64,000 bases of DNA from Boesenbergia rotunda (Eukaryota > Streptophyta > Magnoliopsida > Zingiberales > Zingiberaceae), in NCBI GenBank assembly GCA_024364735.1, contig JAGFNQ010006452.1:1-64000 (forward strand), given 5' to 3'. The translations under genes were made by a program, and so were the position numbers. Under the pieces are notes generated by a model, which saw only the letters and a program-made list of their open reading frames with translations, had not been told where the DNA came from and searched no databases. Of the stretch, positions 58,768-64,000 are shown piece after piece. The stretch's first letter is position 1, and every line of letters starts with the position of its first letter.

Positions 58768-59017
58768 GCCTTCCCTTGGCTTGCCTCCATGCCACCCTTC
58801 ACGTGTGCCCTTTGAAGTCCACTTCCCGGCTTGCCCTTGGAGTCCTCCTCCCTCGACTCTCATCCCTCGGATATGTCCTCCATATGTGATTCTCCAAGTC
58901 CTGTAAACTCAATCACACAAATCAAATAACAAGATAACACCCTTACCTTAAACATATTGGCACAAACACATCAAAACCATGATCGTCCCGATCATCCTTG
59001 GGTCGATTGCCTCAACA

Positions 59018-59690
59018 ACTTTTTTAAGGAAAAATTGTATTTAAATTTTTTTCTCTAAATATTTTTTCACACAAAGTATTTTTAAGAAAATTTTCTAAGT
59101 GTGAAAAACTTGCAAAATATTTTTTGGAAAATTTTCTAAGTGTGAAAAACTTGCAAAATTTTTTTTGGAAAATTTTCTAAGTGTGAAAAACTTGTTTGGA
59201 AAATTTTCTAAGTGTGAAAAACTTGCAAAATTTTTTAGAAAATTTTCTAAGTGTGAAAAACTTGTAAATTTTTTTTTGGAAAATTTTCTAAGTGTGAAAA
59301 ACGTGCAAAAATAGTTTGGAAAATTTTTTCCAAAGTTCTCAAAATTGAAATTTTTTTTGGGAAATCAGGTTTCAAAATTTGTCTTGCCTAAGTAAATTTT
59401 TTGAAAGTTAAACTTACAAAACCTTTTCAAAAATTGTCTAAGTGTTGAAAAGTTATTGAGTGCTTTTTGCTCGTCTTTGAAAATCTTTAGTCAAAAAATT
59501 TAAAGCATTTTGCTATAATTTTGAAAAACACTTAGCACTTAGAATGTTTTTACAAAATCCGGCATGACATTGGAAAATTCAGGGGGAGAACCTTTTCAGG
59601 GGGAGGTAAATTAATTCATTTACTTACTGTTGTTAGATTACTATAACATGTTAGTTTAACTTAACTTTTTGAACCGTGTTGCCATAAATC
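59018..59690 (+). other. Non-coding 3' region of element D, right part
   Basis: It starts with about six units of roughly 40 bp built on GAAAATTTTCTAAGTGTGAAA (59080-59310), then resumes the SIRE-type end with CAGGGGGAG tracts and TTGCCATAAATCAAAAAGG. No gene. Confidence 0.8.
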
Positions 59691-59704
59691 AAAAAGGGGG
59701 AGAT
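59691..59704 (+). promoter_or_regulatory. Polypurine tract of element D
   Basis: AAAAAGGGGGAGAT directly before the TG of the 3' LTR. Confidence 0.88.
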
Positions 59705-60965
59705 TGTTGGTGCCGGAAGCACCAAAGTCGAACCTATGTTTTGATAATGGCAAAGGGTTCAGAAGTTAAGATGTGGTTGTGATCTAACAAGCTTATTACG
59801 TGTGCAGGAAAGTTCTAGGTATACTAGGTACTAAGTCCTGGTTCTATGAATTGGGCACTAAGTCCTAGCTGCGGGCTGGGCAACTAAGTCCTGGCGTAAG
59901 GTTGGGCACGAAGACCTGGTCGAGGACTGGGCACCGAAGACCTGGTGAGTGAAGATGGGCACGAAGACCTGATCGCAGATTGGGCACGAAGACCTGGTGA
60001 GTGAAGCTGGGCAAAAGTCCAACTGGAGGAGCCGGTTGGCAAAAAGGTAAATTCTCTCGAGAGGAGTAGGTGAGGATGCGTTCCCCGTAGGAGGGAAAAT
60101 TAGGCGTCGGTTCGACCTACGGTTCCATTTGGGAGACCCAAAGTAAGAACCAAGACAGCTCAGGTTGTAAATAATGCTCTAAACTTATCATTTGTATGCT
60201 TTGTATATCTTTGGAACTAACCCTGGTTGTAGGAACAAATGGAAGGAGTTTTTTGCACTCAAGCGCCTCAATGGAGTGAGGCGCCCTAGCTGGGCTAGGC
60301 GCCTATATTGAGACAGGCGCCCCAGTGAAGGGTTAAACAAAGCATTTGAAGCAAATTGCCACGCAAGCCTCTGGACCAAGTCAAGCTAGGTGCCTATGTT
60401 AACACAGGCACCCCAGTCAGCTCAGGCGCCCCAGTTGAAGGGATAAGTGTTGGTCGAGTCTGCGGATTGGGTTTCTCGTAGGATAGGCCACGTGTCAGGC
60501 GCCCCCTTCAACACAGGCGCCCCATTAACCACTATAAAAGGGAGTTCACCCCCAAGGCTTCAGAACAACTTGCTAATCTCACTTTCAACTCTTACGCTCA
60601 AGCGCTCCGCTCCGACAAGTTCCATACTCGTGATTCAAGCACTGACGATGACTCGCTACTCCGGAAACATCCAACTTCTCCGATCGTCGGTAGAAACTAA
60701 TTTTGTTAAAGTGCGGTAATTGTTTTTCAATTCTATATTTGTACTCTCGACTTATAATCTTTTACGAACATATAGAATTGACCATCGTAAACAGTCAAGG
60801 ACCGTGGGCCTTGAAGTAGGAGCCGACTGCGACTCCGAACCAAGTAAAAAGAAATCGTGTTAGCGATTGATTTTTTATTTTCCGTTGTGCAATTACTCTT
60901 CGCTTTCTGAAAATAATTTCCGATCAATATTCACCCCCCCTCTATTGATTCAATCTGATCCCACA
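59705..60965 (+). repeat. 3' LTR of element D
   Basis: 1261 bp, TGTTGGTGCCGGAAGCACC to GATCCCACA. It has a U3 minisatellite of GGGCAC(G)AAGACCTGG units (59850-60000), GGCGCC motifs and TATAAAA at 60533-60539. It is followed by GAGTC and the ORF tail of F. Confidence 0.9.
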
Positions 60966-61211
60966 GAGTCTCCACCACCACCGCCTCCTCTGACTACGGA
61001 CCAGTGTCTTGCACGGATAGAGATGGAGGTCCACAGTCTCCGAGAGGAGATGGAGGCCCATCACGTCGAGCAGATAGATGCCCATCAGGCTCGACATGAG
61101 GAGATGATGGCGATGTTCCGCTCATGGCAGTCATCCCGTTTTGGCATCCTGGCCCATCCTCTTAGACCAGCATTGTATTATGAGTCTGATGATTTGACTT
61201 CCCCTACATGA
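60966..61211 (+). pseudogene. Accessory ORF of F, 3' fragment
   Basis: Open frame of 81 codons starting ESPPPPPP, then EVHSLREEMEAHH and ARHEEMMAMFRSWQ, ending at TGA 61209-61211. It matches the Pro-rich linker and coiled-coil-like tail of the ORF of D (about 46855-47100) but ends differently. The strong agreement at protein level between D and F across many silent differences suggests that the tail was under selection before both copies decayed. D's 3' LTR supplies false upstream codons. Confidence 0.75.
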
Positions 61212-62478
61212 TAGGGCTGATATGTTGACTTAGGTTATGCACTTGATTTAGTGAATTATCTATGCACCTGACTTATTTATCTACTTCGTATTTGAACACC
61301 TGAATTATATTTTAGGGTTGTGCTTAGTAGAATAGGGCAGTGTTCATTTATTTTTTTTAAAACTTGCTTTAAACTAATATTCATATCTTTTTGAAAAATC
61401 TGTCTCTTATTAAAGTTTTGAATTTTAAAACATTTTTCGACTTAGATTTTTTTTCAAAAAATTACCCCCTTTAAAACTAGGGTTTTCTCGCAATGGATTT
61501 AGTCTAAGACTTAACCTTAGAATTGCATGCTCCTATAGATCTGGAAGTCAGCATCTCACAAGCATATTAGGACACTTTGATTGATAACCTAGATTGGGTT
61601 GAGATGCTTAGGTCTGTGCCTTGACTCAAGATGCTTTAAGTCAGTGCATCAAAAGTAGTTGGGGTGATAAATACATTTGAACAGCAATCAAGCTATGTGT
61701 TCAAGCTTATAAAATCAAACTTGATCAAATCACTTAACTTGACTAACCCTAGTGAAAGCTGTTGTTATATAACAGTTAGTAAGTAGCTAACTGGGTTAGA
61801 TAGGGCCCAAATGAGTTCAATTTAGTTTGTTTGGTTTCTGACTTGGATTCACTAGAATTGGTACAATATGTGTTTAAAATTTAATTTTGCAAAATAAACT
61901 GGCTCTGATACACTATTTTTTTCGTCAAGTATGTTTTTTTGATATATGGCAAATAGGGAGAGTGAGAAAAAGTAAAGTTAAGTTTTTTAAAGGGAAAAAA
62001 TTTTCTAAGTGCAAAATTTTTTTTCTATGTGCAAAATCTTTTTTAAGTGCAAATTTTTCTAAGTGCAAATTTTTTTCTAAGTGTAAAAATATTTTTAAGT
62101 GTAAAATTTGTTTTAATTGCAAAATTTGTTAAGTGCAAAAATTTTGTTGTTACAAGTAAGAAAACGTTAAAATTCCTGTTTCAAGAAAAAAGTTAAATTT
62201 TTCCAAAAGGTGTCTTAAACTTATCAAAATTTGCTTGTCTTAATTTTAAAAAGACTTTAACTTTTTCCTCAAAAAGGGTACACATAATCAAAAATATTTT
62301 TGAAAAACTGCATGTTTTTGAAAGCCTCAGGGGGAGAATCTTTAATTCACGAGGAGCTTAATACATGCTTTTTCAAAAATATTTTTTTAAAAGGGGAAAG
62401 AGAGGAAATATGTCTGTTTTAGAATAACTATTTTATTTCACTGTTTTAACTTAACTTTTGAACTAGGTTGTCATAGAT
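61212..62478 (+). other. Non-coding 3' region of F
   Basis: It has the conserved SIRE-type block at 61550-61800 and an AT-rich array with TTTCTAAGTGCAAAAT (62000-62140). No gene. Confidence 0.78.
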
Positions 62479-62493
62479 CAAAAAGGGGAAGAT
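62479..62493 (+). promoter_or_regulatory. Polypurine tract of F, mutated
   Basis: CAAAAAGGGGAAGAT before the 3' LTR; the G-run is interrupted by A compared with A, C and D. Confidence 0.8.
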
Positions 62494-63766
62494 TATTGGT
62501 GTCGAAAGCACCAGATCGAACCTGGGTTTTGATAATGGAAAAGGGTTCAATGTTAAGGTTAAGTTGTTATCTAATGGATCTGTTAAGTGTGCAAGAAAGT
62601 CCTAGGTAAGCTAAGCAAAATGTCTTGACCTGCAGGGTTGAGCAATAAGTCCTGGTCATGGACTCGGCACTGAAGACCTGACCGGGGGTTGGGCAATAAG
62701 TCCTAGTCGTGGACTGGGCACCGAAGACCTGACCGGGGGTTGGGCAATAAGTCCTGGTCGTGGACTAGGCACTGAAGTCCTGATCCGGAAGATCGGGCAG
62801 AAGTCTTAGCCAGTGGGGAGCTGCGGACAAAAGTAGAGTCGGGTCGAGAAGTGGATGTCTCGAGATCCGGCAATCTCAGCGGAGCAAAATTCCAACTGGA
62901 GGAGCCAGTTGGCAAAAGGTAACGTCTCCTGAGAGGAGTAGGTGAGGACGCGTTCCCTGAAAGAGGGAACATTAGGCGTTGGTTCGACCTAGGGTTCCAT
63001 TTTGGAAGCCCAAAGTCAGAACCAAGACAGTGCAGACTATTAATTGTACTTAATTTTACTATCACTGTTGTTCTGGAACTAACCCTGGTTGCAGGAGCAA
63101 AAGGTTGGAGTTTCTGCATCCTAGGCGCCCGAGAACACAGGCGCCTATGTTGATACAGGCGCCCTAAAGAGGTTACTCCAGAGGTTGTGAAGCTGAACCA
63201 CCACGTCAGCATGGGAGGCGCCCGTGAGTAGTCAGGCATCCTAGGATCCCTGGATAAAGGGATAGACGTTGGTCGAGTTTGCGGATGAGGATGCGCGCAG
63301 ATAGGCAACCTGGAAGGCACCTTACAGTATCAAGGGCGCCCTAGACGTCAGTATAAAAAGGGGTTCACCCCCTTTCTTCCAGACCACACTTTTTCCAACT
63401 CAAGTACTCAAGCGCTCAGTTTTGTTTCCTCCGTGCTCGAGTTTCAAGTGCCAATAATGCTCCAAATCGACGACCTACTGGTCTGGTCTTTATATTCTTT
63501 ACCGATCGTCGGTATTCTTTTAAGTGTTTTTTTTAATTCTGTATTCATGATTCAACTCTTGTAATACTTTTACGAAATATAGAATTTCCCAACAAAAATG
63601 ATCAAGGACCGTGGGCCTTGGAGTAGGAGCTGTCATAGATTCCGAACCAAGTTAAAAGAAAAAGAGTTAGCAGTGCTTTAATTTTTTGCTGTACATTATT
63701 CTTACGTATCCGAAAGTTTATAGATATTCACCGCCCCCCCCTCTATCGATTCTAAACGATCCCACA
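62494..63766 (+). repeat. 3' LTR of F
   Basis: 1273 bp. It starts TATTGGTGTCG (TG mutated to TA) and ends CGATCCCACA. A minisatellite with GGGCAATAAGTCCTGGTCG units lies at 62640-62790, and TATAAAA is at 63352-63358. It is a diverged relative of the D LTR. Confidence 0.88.
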
Positions 63767-64000
63767 GCTTTTTTCTTCTTCTTGACTTTCGGTTTAGAAG
63801 TTGAAGCCTCTTGAGCAACGAAAGCATGTGCACTCTGAGGAGAAAAACCTTCTGCCGCCTGGAGTTCTGTCAGAAGTTCCGCCAACGAATATGTACGTTT
63901 GCTCATATTGTAGCTTAGGTGAAACTGCTCAAAACTCCTTGGTAGAGATTAGAGAATAATATCAACCTGGGTTTCTCCATTTATCTCTGCTCTAAGGACT
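63767..64000 (-). pseudogene. Ty1/copia gag fragment, minus strand
   Basis: Read leftward from the window end, the frame shows EINGETQVD, SLPRSFEQFHLSYNM, KRTYSLAELLTELQAAEG and a KKKKK tract that usually precedes the zinc knuckle. This is the capsid half (UBN2-type) of a copia gag from a group other than SIRE. TAA is at 63949-63951 on the minus strand. F inserted in the lysine tract; the rest of the element lies on both sides outside view. Confidence 0.8.

Larger units (their letters stand above)
48261..59017 (-). mobile_element. Solo LTR of element C's family, split by element E
   Basis: 48261-48945 plus 58768-59017 form the reverse complement of the LTR of C: GTTGCTAGAGG near the left end, GTCGACTG palindromes, and GCCTCAACA at the right end. 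Both flanks are the 3' non-coding region of D. The flanking 5-mers (TTTTT on the left, ACTTT on the right) do not match exactly, so a TSD is not proven. No internal sequence of C's family is next to it. Confidence 0.8.
42590..60965 (+). mobile_element. Pol-less SIRE-related LTR element D with accessory spliced ORF
   Basis: D has a partial 5' LTR, a tRNA-Met PBS, a rearranged gag, the SIRE-type spacer, a promoter-like segment, an accessory ORF with an intron, the SIRE-type 3' non-coding region, a polypurine tract and a full 3' LTR. There is no protease, RT or integrase. It inserted into the accessory ORF of F, its own relative; GAGTC follows the 3' LTR. Element C sits in its 5' LTR, and a solo LTR holding element E sits in its 3' region. 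Without inserts it is about 7.5 kb. Confidence 0.82.
30196..63766 (+). mobile_element. Pol-less SIRE-related LTR element F (outer host, visible in two pieces)
   Basis: Visible parts are 30196-31565 (gag-pol-spacer homology, AT-rich repeats, internal promoter, exon 1, intron, start of exon 2) and 60966-63766 (3' end of the accessory ORF, 3' non-coding region, polypurine tract, 3' LTR). The 5' LTR and gag, if present, lie before the window, left of the Athila-like insertion. Order and sequence follow element D, showing that these are two diverged members of one family. About 850 bp of the accessory ORF is missing between the two pieces, removed with neighbouring ends of D and C. GCTTT follows its 3' LTR at 63767. 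Confidence 0.8.

Noticed and set aside
1..64000. Host genes, tRNA or rRNA genes
   Set aside because: Every long stretch is assigned to a retroelement by LTRs, TSDs or protein motifs; TGGTATCAGAGC and TGGCGCC sites are primer-binding sites, not tRNA genes.

Overview
This window is plant nuclear DNA, almost certainly heterochromatic, and consists entirely of nested LTR retrotransposons. I see no host gene, rRNA, tRNA or CRISPR array. Angela/BARE-like and SIRE/Maximus-like Ty1/copia elements, an Athila-like Ty3/gypsy element primed by tRNA-Asp, and plant-type LTR promoters point to a flowering plant, probably a monocot. The species cannot be fixed from the sequence alone.

Layout, outermost first. 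(F) A pol-less SIRE-related element is the outer host of everything from before base 1 to 63766. It surfaces at 30196-31565 and 60966-63766, and it sits in a minus-strand copia gag (63767-64000). Inside F, an Athila-like gag-protease element (8654-30195, TSD GCTAC on its right) carries three later layers: an Angela-like copia in its 5' LTR (1-8653), a solo gypsy LTR (4081-7330, TSD ATTTC) inside that copia's LTR, and a full-length SIRE element A in its 3' LTR (18603-28448, TSD TTTCC). Also inside F is element D (42590-60965), of the same pol-less family. D's 5' LTR is broken by SIRE-like element C (31566-42589). C in turn holds two solo LTRs (35510-36974, TSD TGTCA; 38126-40059, TSD GACCC). 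D's 3' region holds a minus-strand solo LTR of C's family (48261-59017), which is split by a full-length minus-strand SIRE element E (48946-58767, TSD GCCTT).

A, C and E encode the usual gag and pol, but each has stops and frameshifts, so none looks able to move by itself. Two classes have no reverse transcriptase region at all and would have depended on partners. The first is the Athila-like element, which has gag, protease and a repeat-rich acidic tail. The second is the D/F family. In place of pol, D and F carry a GC-rich, TATA-containing promoter-like segment, a short first exon, a GT-AG intron and a distinct ORF that resembles the 'putative plant transposon protein' type. That arrangement, present in two diverged copies with the same splice signals, is the most unusual content of the window.

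Element boundaries were set by TG...CA ends, primer-binding sites, polypurine tracts, alignment by eye of paired LTRs, and 5-bp target-site duplications (TSDs). Family names come from recognised protein motifs and were not checked against a database.
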